Below, one piece after another: positions 46,017-56,700 of a stretch of 64,000 nucleotides of DNA. This stretch comes from Mactra quadrangularis. Taxonomy: Eukaryota; Mollusca; Bivalvia; Venerida; Mactridae. The position numbers and the translations under genes are program-made. Position 1 is the first letter of the stretch; each line of letters starts with the position of its first letter. The stretch lies in the NCBI GenBank assembly GCA_025267735.1, contig CM046308.1, forward strand, positions 36,631,267 through 36,695,266, read 5' to 3'. A model generated the notes under the pieces. That model was not told where the DNA came from. It made no database searches and saw nothing but the letters and a program-made list of their open reading frames with translations.

Positions 46017-48030
46017 GTGGTTATTTATAAAACGTTCATTCGTATCAGAAAATTTGGTGAAAGATCAAATTAAAAAAAAACAAATGTAGACTTGAACCTC
46101 TTTTTCTGACACGGGCGGTGTCACATAAAGATAAATACACATAAAAGGTGTTAAAATTATTCCTTTTCTGACAAAATGGATCGTCATTCTTCGAAAACTC
46201 GTTTTTAAGAGAATAATTCATTAAAATATGCCTATATATCTATCAAATAGAAACGAACCTCTGTTTCGGCTAACTGTTACCCGGCCCAAGTGCGTAGACC
46301 TAAAAAGCGGAGTTCACGAATGTGTATTTATAATTATTCCTTTTCTGGCAACATGGGTCGTCGTTCTGGGAAAACTCGTTTTCAAAAGTAATAATCATAT
46401 TTTTATCAAATAGACTCGAACCTCAATTTCACTGGCTGTTACCGGTCCAAGGGCGTAGACCTAAGAAGGCAAGTTCACGAATGTGATGCTACAGTTATTT
46501 CGTTTTTGACAACAAGGGTCGTTATTCTGGGAAAACTCGTTTTCAAAAGAAAGATTCATCCAATTATGCCAACATTTCTATCAAATAGCCTCGAACCTCT
46601 GTTTCGGCTGGCTGTTACCCGGCCCAAGGGCGTAGACATAAGAAGCAAAGTTCACGATTGTAGTTATCGTTATTCCCTTTCTGGTAGTATAGGTCGTAAT
46701 TGTGGGAAAACTCGTTTCCAGGAGAAATATTCATCTAAATATGCCACTATTTATATCAAATAAACTCGAACCTCTGTTTCGGCTAACTGTTACCCGGCCT
46801 AAGGGCGTAGACCTAAAAAGCGAAGTTCACGAATGTGTAGCTACAGTTATTCCCTTTCTGGTAATATGGGTCGTCATTCTGGGAAAACTCGTTGTCAAGA
46901 GAATAATTCATTAAAATATGCCTATATATCTATCAAATAGACTCGAACCTCTATTTCGGCTGGCTATTACCCAGTCCAAGGGCGTAGACCTAAAAAGCAA
47001 AGTTCACGATTGTGTATCTATAGTTATTCCTTTACTGGCAACATGGGTCGTTATTCTGGGATCACTCGATTTCAAAAGAAATATTCATTCAAATATGCCA
47101 ATATTTCATTCAAATGAACTCGAACCTCTGTTTCGGCTAAATGTTACCCGGCCTAAGGGCGTAGACCTAAGAAGCAAAGTACACGATTGTGTATCTATAG
47201 TTATTCTCTTTCTGGCAACATGGGTCGTCATTCTGGAAAAACTCGTTATAAAGACAATTATTCATCCAAATATGCCAAAATTTCTATCAAATGGACTCGA
47301 ACCCCTGTTTCGGCTAACTGTTACCCGGCCTAAGGGCGTGGACCTAAGAAGCAAAGTACACGAATGTGTAGCTACAGTTATTCTCTTTCTGGCAACATGG
47401 GTCGTCGTTCTGGAAAAACTCGTTATAAAGACAATTATTCATCCTAATATGCCAATATTTCTATCAAATAGACTCGAACCTCAGTTTCGCTGGCTGTTAC
47501 CGGTCCAAGGGCGTAGACCTAAGAAACGAAGGTCAGGAATGTGTTGCTATAGTAATTTCGTTTCTGACAACATGGGTCGTTATTCTGGGAAAACTCGTTT
47601 TCAAAAGAAATATTCATCCAAATATGCCAACATTTCTATCAAATATTCGATAAAAATATGAATATTTCTTTTGAAAACGAGTTTTCCCAGAATGACGACA
47701 CATGTTGCCAGTAAAGGAATAAATATTGATACACATTCGTGAACTCCACTTTTTAGGTCTACGTACTTGGGCCGGGTAACAGCCGAAACAGAGGTTCGAG
47801 TCTATTTGATAGATATATAGGCATATTTTAATGAATTATTCTCTTAAAAACGAGTTTTCGAAGAATGACGATCCATTTTGTCAGAAAAGGAATAATTTTA
47901 ACACCTTTTATGTGTATTTATCTTTATGTGACACCGCCCGTGTCAGAAAAAGAGGTTCAAGTCTACATTTGTTTTTTTTAATTTGATCTTTCACCAAATT
48001 TTCTGATACGAACGAACGTTTGATAAATAA
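46017..48030. mobile_element. Foldback element with long arms and a 177-bp tandem core
   Basis: The left arm 46017-46400 (GGTTATTTATAAAACGTTC, TCTTTTTCTGACACGGGCGG, ...) reappears inverted at about 47650-48030. Between them about eight tandem units share ACTCGAACCTCTGTTTCGGC and GGGTCGTCATTCTGGGAAAA. The array flips orientation near 47640, making an apex hairpin with 42-nt arms at 47577-47618 and 47660-47701. Long arms built partly from tandem repeats resemble Foldback-type elements. No transposase was seen, and no target duplication was identified. Confidence 0.8.
46228..47661 (+). repeat. 177-bp tandem array, open as 59-residue repeats
   Basis: CTCGAA occurs at 46765, 46942, 47119, 47296 and 47473, an exact 177-bp period. 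Earlier units are 162-175 bp. Because 177 is 59 codons, one frame stays open for 247 codons (46918-47661). It reads about three repeats of the pattern LSNxLEPLFRL, then KGVDLxSKVH, then a hydrophobic stretch ending FLATWVVIL. In the fourth unit the frame slips. No upstream exon, start context or known domain was recognised, so I treat it as a repeat whose coding status is open. Confidence 0.6.
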
Positions 48031-48470
48031 CCTACATCTGAAGTCATTTTCATCTTTGTTTTCACTTCACTATTACCGTTTCTGTGATTAGCGGCCACCA
48101 TACTATATTACGGCCAGCCGTAACAGCCGTATTACGGCTGGTGCGGCTGTTACGGCTGTTACGGCTAACTTCACACACGTAAAAATTCCCAAGGAAAGGT
48201 AACTTAATAACGTAAATATTGAATCACTGAATGAATTGTCTCCCTTGCATTGAAAAACCAAAAACCATCATGTGCACAGAAAATTTGTGTTTTCTGTAGA
48301 AAATGTATAAACAGTTTATTGGTTGTCATACAAATAAACTTTTATAGTTTTCCTGAAATTTAATGATTTTACGTAACTTAATTTAGAAATAATAGAATCT
48401 ATATATAACATTGCATAAATAATCCAGCTGTAGCCGGTCCAAAACCCAATTGAGAAATGGAGAGGACAGT
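48031..48470. other. Non-coding stretch with TTACGGCTG palindromic patch
   Basis: At about 48100-48165 the words TTACGGC and GCCGTAA alternate (GGCCAGCCGTAACAGCCG), giving a short hairpin-prone patch. Nothing else was recognised. Confidence 0.45.
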
Positions 48471-48936
48471 ATAGGCGGATCCAGGATTTCCAGTAACGGT
48501 GGGGCGGAAATTCGAGTTAAGGGGGCGGGAAATGAACAAGCAGACTGTGTGTCTAGGGGCCGTATTCAATGGGTCCTGGACAAAGCCTTGATCAGGGGTT
48601 CAGGGTTGCTCATTTCGAAGGGATTCAGGCACATTTACGGAACCTAAACTATCCTTTCCCAGGGTATACGATAAAAACATCAAGATAAAGATCTATATCA
48701 TATATTTTTACAGCCGTTGGATCATGTTAAAATCTTACAAATACTTTGAAGGAATTGTCCTTGAATTGTTGTACGTTATGTCATTGTATTAGTGTAGTTC
48801 AAGTCTTGTTATTAATTGACATTTATATTTATATATTTTCCTATAAATATCATATTTTATGATAGAAAAAAAACTTTGCTTGGGCAATTTTAGGGTGGGG
48901 CGTACGTCGGATCCGCCCCCCCTTGAAACCGCCTAT
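48471..48936. mobile_element. GGCGGATCC-ended hAT-like MITE
   Basis: The 466-bp element starts ATAGGCGGATCCAGGATTTC. Its other end, reverse-complemented, is ATAGGCGGTTTCAAGGGGGG. Flanks are GGACAGT and GGACAGC, a 7-bp duplication with one mismatch. There is no credible ORF. Scraps with the same GGATCC core lie at 1262-1307 and 44130-44170. Confidence 0.65.
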
Positions 48937-48943
48937 GGACAGC

Positions 48944-49830
48944 ACTGTTTTGAAACTGAATGGAGACCAGCAGACTAAGGACTGTCACTCCGCATCTAAT
49001 TACAAGTATATGGTTTAGTTTTGGCCGGGGTCTGCACATAAAACATCATCAGAAGCGGACGGACTCCGGTTAACAGCAGGTGGAATATAATAAAAGTAGA
49101 AAAAAATAAACTGATCGCATTTACAGCCGTATTTTCAATCAAGTATACAATCACCGACTTCACAACTGGTAAAGCAATATTATACCACTTCCCCTAGTAC
49201 ACATGGTCATCCAAGTAAAGTAAAACAATTACAAGTAAATATTTAATAATTTGACGAAGCATATTCAAATGCAAGACCTATCGATGCATAAGTGGACGTC
49301 CTGTAGGTATCAACTAGTTATGCGCTAGTCAATCTTTGGCTCTAAAATCCCACTCAATAATTGTATTGTTTTATATAAAATAATGTCGAGACATTATACA
49401 CATTTGACATTAAGATGGTTAATATAATTATATGTTTCGAAAATGTCATCTTAACTTACAATAGAACTGTTCATGAAATTGTGATAGAACGTAGCCAAAA
49501 AAGCAAAAAATCTATTTTATTCACACTTAACCAAACTTAGAAAATCATTGTTTTCACTTTTCAACTAGACAAAGGTGACATTTAAATAGCAAAAAAGCTA
49601 GATCTCCACCCTAGTGTTATCTTTGATATTTAATCGGTCGGATGAAATGTCAGTCTTCACGACAAGCCTTTCATCAGCATAGGACAATCGGTCCAGCGAA
49701 ATGCTTTTTTACTGGACCGAATCAAAGTTAACCAGACAAAAAACATGCTGTCTTTTTTAAAGATTTAGAATAATATATCATGTATTGAATTAACTATATA
49801 AAACAGTAGCCTGTTCAATTGCCCTATACG
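48944..49830. other. AT-rich stretch, no supported gene
   Basis: The motif TACTGGACCGAA near 49711 also occurs at 45728, suggesting a dispersed repeat. Nothing else was seen. Confidence 0.4.
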
Positions 49831-50607
49831 TTACAAAACGTTTCGTAACGATACATTCGGAACTCCTAGACCATTCGCTGCGAATAATCTAATCTGATAA
49901 ACAAATATATTTGTATACGATCGTTAAGGCAATGAGTGATGTTTCAAAATTTATAGACTAAAAATGAAACATCACTCATTGCTTAAACGATCGTTTATTT
50001 GTTTACTTCAACACCGGTAGTTTCAAAATAGTAGGGGTGTAACGGTTAACCGATATACCGGTTAATATTGCAATACGAGTTCTAACGGTTTTTAACCGGT
50101 TCGTTTTTCCTTGAACCGGTTTTTGTAGTTAAGTGTCATACTGCTTGTTTTTATCGGAATCTGACAGTTAAATGTTTAAAAAAATGTTAAAATGAATTGA
50201 ATACTTGAAATACTCTTACTGTGCTTTTAAAGGTTAAACATTTAGTCAATTGAAAGAAAAATATCTTCAAGAGTCTGTTTCAAACCACGCATTTTTCTAA
50301 CATATAGACAATTTTACATTTGTAATTCAAACATTTGGATGAGAGATCATTTGAAAATACCCTAGTGCGTGCTATGCTGATCCAATTAGGACGAGGTACA
50401 TGCATTTAATAATGCTTTACATGTCTAAGCGAAAAATCGGTACGTATTGCAATATATTGCAATACGGGTTCTGCATATTGCAATATATTGCAATACGGCT
50501 TTTACCGTATTGTTACACCCCTACAAAATAGCGTCTAAATATGTCCGAGATTATTCGCAGCGAATGGCCGAGGAGTTCCAAATGTGTCGTTACGAAACGT
50601 TTTGTAA
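49831..50607. mobile_element. Palindromic element with 60-bp arms, disrupted by a hAT-like MITE
   Basis: Arm 49831-49890 (TTACAAAACGTTTCGTAACG...) is complementary to 50549-50607 with few mismatches. A second internal hairpin, GCAATGAGTGATGTTTCA and its complement, spans 49931-49984. Removing the nested MITE leaves an element of about 285 bp that is almost wholly inverted repeat. Confidence 0.8.
50032..50523. mobile_element. hAT-like MITE with perfect 8-bp TSD
   Basis: The 492-bp element begins TAGGGGTGTAACGGTTAACC and ends TTGTTACACCCCTA. It is flanked by CAAAATAG at 50024-50031 and 50524-50531. Internal TTAACCGG and CAATATATTGCAATACGG motifs repeat near each end. The related half-copy is at 76-283. 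Confidence 0.92.
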
Positions 50608-51527
50608 ATATGATTTTTTTTTCATTTTATTTGCTCAGGTATTTAATTAAAGGGGTTGTTTTGCCGATTGGGTAAACTTAGATTATGATATATCATTGAA
50701 GTTAATGTGTTTGTGTCTGTTATTACCAGACCAGAGTCAAGTCTACTAGATATACTGTCTAGATACTTGATATACAGTCTAACTCTAGGTAAAGTGACCA
50801 ACCATGATATCAGGGTCAATAGTCACGTGTTCTACAATAACAACTCATAAGGTCACATCGAGGGTTAACCGCAAGACTGTAGTAACTAGCTCTATGATGC
50901 AATGCACTTACTATAGTATTGCTGGCAACCCTCGACATGACATTCGCCAAATTTTATTTCAGGCCTAAAATGAAATGAAATCATAATTATTATATCGCAT
51001 AAAATAACTACTATATTTCTTTCCCCGATAATATCCAATGGCTTCCGTGAGCTATTATATTATAATATAATATGATATTACCGCTAGCTCCAAATCATGC
51101 ACACGAAAAATCATTCAAACGGTAAACTAAGTGTTTTGTAAAAATAATTTGTGCAGAGAATTCACGGTAAAAATGTACAATACACAGGCTTATGTAAGCA
51201 TTCTCAGCCATTACAATGTAATAGTTATTTTATGCACTATATGTATTGAGACTTTTCATATTTTGACTGTTGCGAGAATTTGAGGATTCTAAAAGGTTGT
51301 TTTACATTCTGGAGATCACATGACTATATACCTTGGATACTTTGAGAAACGTGTCCCCTTTTCCATAGCCATTGAAATGTCGGATGGAGAACATCCTGTC
51401 TTTTATTTTATGTTATGTTGTGCCATCTTTTCTTTTACATATTTGTACATATTCACTTTGGTAATCTTTACTTTTCACCAAGTAAAAACACATTTTACTG
51501 TGAAGCATGGAAGTCATATGTAATGTT
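50608..51527. other. AT-rich stretch, no supported gene
   Basis: A 67-codon frame at 51320-51523 is hydrophobic by T-richness and has no neighbours or splice context. I see nothing else. Confidence 0.4.
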
Positions 51528-51838
51528 TGTTTTGTTGTTTGTTTTGTTGGGTTTAACGCCGTAGCAACACATTGTATAGGTCATATAACAGCGGTCAGTC
51601 AACCTACTCACTCGTCCTGGAAAGGCTAAATCTCTGGATTTAGCTGTTAACCAAATACTAAGCGCATACTTTCGTCAGTGACTGACAACTGTCCTACATA
51701 ATTAAAAACCATTGGTAGGAGGGAGAATGACCGTAGAAATAATTTCATGACCAAGCTCCACGAAAGTATGCCCCACCCAGGAATCGAACTCACGACCCCT
51801 CGATCAGAAGACTTGCGTGCTTCCAGCCGGGCGGCTTG
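51528..51838 (-). mobile_element. SINE-B copy
   Basis: On the minus strand the tRNA-like head (GCCGCCCGGCTGGAAG, box-B-like GAGTTCGATTCCTGGG) is followed by GCATACTTTCGTGGAGCTTG and the tail TGTTGCTACGGCGTTAAACC. It ends in (CAAA)n. Confidence 0.82.
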
Positions 51839-53400
51839 TCATATGCAATTCTCTATCGAAAGCTAGTACAATGTATACTCACATTGACCAATCAGGTCAT
51901 AATATAACCTAAATAAATCTATTAAGAACATGAACAAATCTATTTGTCGTATTCTAGGTCATGCGTGTTTTTGTACTTTAAATAATGGACTTGCCCACTA
52001 AATAGGTGAATAAACTAATGCATGAGCAGCATTTTACTGATTTAAACAGGCCTTTTTTATGTGTAACATTTATTTTAAATAGTGTGTATGCACGTTGTAA
52101 ATTTTATATAATGATATTTTTATAAAGTAAGTGTACATTAATTAAACTATAAAATTGTAAAAGTAATTCACCCCTAAATATTGGTGTGTAATGAAACTGG
52201 CTATGTTAATATACGCAATGTTTACGTGGACGACCTGTATTTAAAACCATAAGTTTAATAACTTTGTCTTGATACAGTGAACCCTCACTTAACACCCACA
52301 TTAAAAGAATAGCCACCTCTCTCTCTCAACAACGGTCATATCAAAATTACTATGATCATTCTTTAATATGTTATTTTATTCTTTTCTTTTTACAATGCAA
52401 CTCAACCTCTCTACAGCAGCCACCTCTCGATAACTGCCGACATAGCATTAAACTGCTACTGGCTTAAGGAAAGACGTTTTACTGTACGTGAAAAAGGGAT
52501 TAACTTAATTATGCTATAATTTTTGGATAACTGCTACCCATATATGTTAAATACTACTGATCACCTTTAAGGTGAAGAGAATTAGTACACTTGTATTGTT
52601 TACGGACTACTTGTATTGTTTTTCTTTTTTTTTTTTGGTTTAATGATTTTTGTAACACGTATATTTCATAGTAGATTTTTATTTCTGATTTACGGATTGG
52701 TGATCTATAGTGTTTGATTTGTTTTAGTGACGGTGTGGACACTATTTGTTGAACACTATCATTTTCAACTTATATTTGTAGTAAAACAATGGTCGTTTGG
52801 TGTCAGGTTTTCACTCTCTTTAGAATAATAAAAATGGAGTTGTGAACAGGTGTGTGCATGGATTTTTAATTGAAAAAGGTAAATAAATCGAAAGCACATG
52901 AGTTAAAGCAATTTGATTTTTTTGTGATTTGTCTATTAACAATTTACTATAATATAATAGTATATGGATATATCATAATGGTATATTTTATGTACATGTA
53001 TAAGATTTTTTATACTGTTTTATATAGATTAATAGTTTATACTAATTTATTTTAATTCGATTATGAAACAAGTTCTTACAACTTGGATTAATCATTTCCG
53101 AGCATACATCCTCGTCCATAAATACTGAGATATGGGGATGATGAAGTTTCTTGCTCAAGGAAACTACGGGACTAGGGTTTGAACGGGATTGGAACTAACG
53201 CGGAGCTGGCTATTCAATGATTACCAGTCCAAGCCGTGACCACAAACATGTGAGTGTGGGCTCATTTGCAATTATCGTGAAAAGACCTTTATCTGAGATT
53301 CCTTAATCAAGGCTTTGAGTTTTATATTTGATTCTATAGACTAGGTCGCTAGGTTTATCTACTACTTTGTATGTTGTCAATATGCATTTAAACAACATGA
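51839..53400. other. Upstream flank of the MIEAP-like gene with a Tc1-type MITE relic
   Basis: At about 52277-52496 the sequence starts ACAGTGAACCCTCACTTAAC and ends (reverse complement) ACAGTAAAACGTC, which resembles a Tc1/mariner-type MITE. TTTCTTGCTCAAGGAAAC at 53148 is a short repeat motif. No promoter element could be assigned with confidence, and the 5' UTR exon is not located. Confidence 0.35.
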
Positions 53401-53578
53401 GACATGGACGCCACGACTAAGACACTCTTAGATTTCAATACAGATAAATTGTATATGGTCAGTACTTGGTTTGGTGATAGTTGTGATATTTTATCATATA
53501 TTCAGACCGTATCTCCTATGTTATGGAATTAACTATTTAAATATCATCATTCAGGTATCAAAAACACCACAGGACAAG

Positions 53579-53779
53579 ATGGCGACTAGATCTACGAGTC
53601 CAACCAAAACATCTGACCATCTAGTTGATGTACTAAAACAGATACAATCCAGAAAATCTGTGAGACCTGAAGACGCTACTAAAGCTTTACAACAATATCG
53701 TAAAATCCAAGAGAAGATAAAAGAATTAAAATCAGATATAGAAATATTCAAAGCTAACAAAGAGGAAAAGGAAAAGCAG
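53579..53779 (+). CDS. Exon 1: start and coiled-coil segment
   Basis: ATG at 53579 (CAAGATGG context) gives MATRSTSPTKTSDHL and a charged helix to KEEKEKQ. The donor is CAG|GTAACT. An acceptor-like TCATTCAG ends at 53554, so a 5' UTR exon probably precedes. Alternatively an ATG at 53404 gives 18 codons that could splice in frame (donor GTCAGT at 53458) onto 53555 and extend the N-terminus. Confidence 0.8.
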
Positions 53780-56700
53780 GTAACTATACCCCTTTTTTTA
53801 GTTTTGGTCGATTTGGATTGGTTGGCGTTCGCTGTACTTCTCTTTGCAAATGTGAGAACCGATACACTATATTAAAAAAAAACAATAAGAAACATATTGT
53901 GAGATGGTAGTATATTATATTCAAGATACACAATTAGGAATTCAAATAGTTGAGGTTTTCCTTGCGGTACAAACAAACTTGCACTGTTATTGTTCGTTTC
54001 TTCTCAACTGTCAAAACATGAATAATTTTACGATGACCTCGTGCTCTTTGTCTAAGACTTGTAATATTGAGATATTGCGTGCGCACGTAAAAGCTACTGC
54101 GTGGCCACGTAATAGAAGCGGTATTTTAAATATTTGTCCATGTCACCTCTATGCCACCGTAGTTTATATAATGTTACAGAACATATATAATGTTATGGAC
54201 GTGAGCTGGCTTGGTTGCTGGATGAGAACATTATTCGTGTACAGTTAGAAGAATCCTCGCGATCTCAGAGTCAAAGTTCAAAATAAAAAATATGAATTCA
54301 CTAGTAAACGATTGTTCGTAAAGTTTCACCAAATGCTCGCATTCTTTAAACAATCATCCTCTCTTTCTAGGAAGCACTTCAAAAATCTCAACAACAGCAA
54401 GCGAAGCCTGGTCTCGGACGAAGAAATACACTACAAAATCAAAATGGCGTCTCGAAGCCTTTGAATGCTGCATCTAAAGTTCAATCAAGGTCTGTAGACG
54501 CTTTACCTCAAATAAATGGAACCAGAAATGGTAGATTACCTATGAGGTCATCAGCCACGATGGGAGAAAGTCCCACAAGAGCAGACGTCAGAAACGGCAA
54601 ACCCCTTAGATCACGACAAACTGTGAAGTCAGACGATAAGACTAGTAGTCGAACAACTTCTCCAACCAAAGAAAAAGATACGTCCAGATTCGGTGCTCAG
54701 AATGGTCATGTCAAACCAATAGCAGAGAAAAGGTAAGATGCTTATATACATTACATAAATCTTGACCGTAGTCTAAGCTTAGTGGTACCCTGTATGCAGC
54801 GGACCTCCATGTACGTATTATTTGACTGGATGTTATGAAAAATGATCTTTCATGCACATAACACACATCTGAGCACAGACGGCCGCACGGTCCCTAATTA
54901 AAAACACACTAAATATATATTCTGCTTTTGATTCGGGACCGTGTCGGCCACCTGTGCGTCTGAGTGTGTTGTAATGGACTGAACTCAAGGAAGTGTTCAC
55001 TAGTGGCTGATACCATTTTGGTTCATATTCAGGGACTCTGATTCAACACTATTGTTCAGAGGTCAATTAAATCCCTAATTGGCAGTTTTCAGGGATGCAG
55101 TACTTAAGAAAGGAGTCCATCAAAATGTGAAAAGTGTGTTTCAATATTTGAGTCCTCGGTTGCGTACAACGGAAACACTATTAAATTAGCGTTTATTTTA
55201 AATAAGCGTTTATTTTACTCCAAAAACTAACAGAACTTAGTAAGTTGTTTACTGTTTTGGTCATATCCCAAGAATAAATTACCAGACATTGGTTTTAACT
55301 TTTAAGTCCACGATTCGATAGATGAAGTCACTTGGTCACATAAAAATTTACATGTATTTTCTAATGTATGTTAGGACCATGGTTATGGCTATACGGAAGC
55401 CATAGTTTCAATGTTTATTATTTAAAATATAATACTATCTATATATACATAATTTTACATCTTTGTTTAAATTAGCTAGTTATACAAACTATGATTATAT
55501 TCCATTTACCATCTAAAAGTACGCTGACCCTAGGGTGTGTGCATTGAGTTAATCATACATACTATAAACCCCCGTTTTAACAGCCTCGATCTTAACTATG
55601 ATAAATTAGAATAAAGGTCTTCAGCGAACCCGTGCCTATACTGTTAAAGCCGTATCAGAGGCAGAAGAAACTGTCTGAAAAGGCGGCTATAAAAGTATTG
55701 AAAGCAATTACCAACAATATATAAACTGGTAAAATGGGTAGCTGTTGTAGAAATAGTCATTTCTAAGGAGTTTGTACAAGAAATTCTAAATTCAGGTCAC
55801 TGTTGATTAGAGGAGCTAGGCAATTATTCAGAAATGGCTGTTAAAGGAAGTTTTACCATATACACGCAGGCTATTTAATCGAATAACCGATAATTTACAT
55901 ATTAACTATTAGAGAATCATAAGTATTTACATGTACTTAAATTATACAAGGTTTTGGGTTTCAAAACAAATACACCCTACTCCAAAGTAGAGGGATTAGG
56001 GTCGCTGATTTCAAATTAATGAAGTCTATGACCATAGAGTGTTCCCTGTCCAACGTTTTAATTTGTATTTTTTATGTATAGGTAATTTGCGTTGAGCCTG
56101 GTCCCATAGCATAGAATATTTCAGTAATTGTTTGGTGGAATAATTTAAAAAATTGTAAATGATCATTACTTCTTTTTTTTGAAATCAAAAACTCTAGGAT
56201 TTTCAGTAGAAATACAATGCAAAATTTAAAGAAAAAAGATAAATGGGTACAAAAATAGCATGTAACTATTGTACTTACCGGCTTTGGGAGTTAAATTAAA
56301 ACTACATGTATTGTTCATTATGTTAATAGGTGAGGTTAGGAAAAGATCCATAAAGGGTCGTCGGATCGATGTCAGCTAACCAAATGGTCCTTTATGTAAA
56401 AACAATTTGCAGGTGCTTACTTCCGGGGCTTAGTACTCTTCCAAGCCTAAAGTGAGCCCCTACTGATCCCGTTACCATAGTGTAATACGGGCTGATTTTT
56501 ATTAGATTTTTATGCCATTATGACTTCAAAGGCAGTTGAAAATGATCATAAAGCAATTACCAGAAGCAAGCAAGCACAATGTAGTTGGTGCATGTACTAG
56601 TTCTTACAGTGAAATCCGTTATTTTTTTCTTCTTTTTTGCTAGGGAGCCAAACTCTGTACCTGAGAGCGAGGAGACTTCTAGAAGTGGACAGTTATCAGA

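Noticed and set aside
53904..54248. 114-codon plus-strand frame inside intron 1
   Set aside because: It is intronic, without splice support or recognisable motif. The flanking exons already join in phase.
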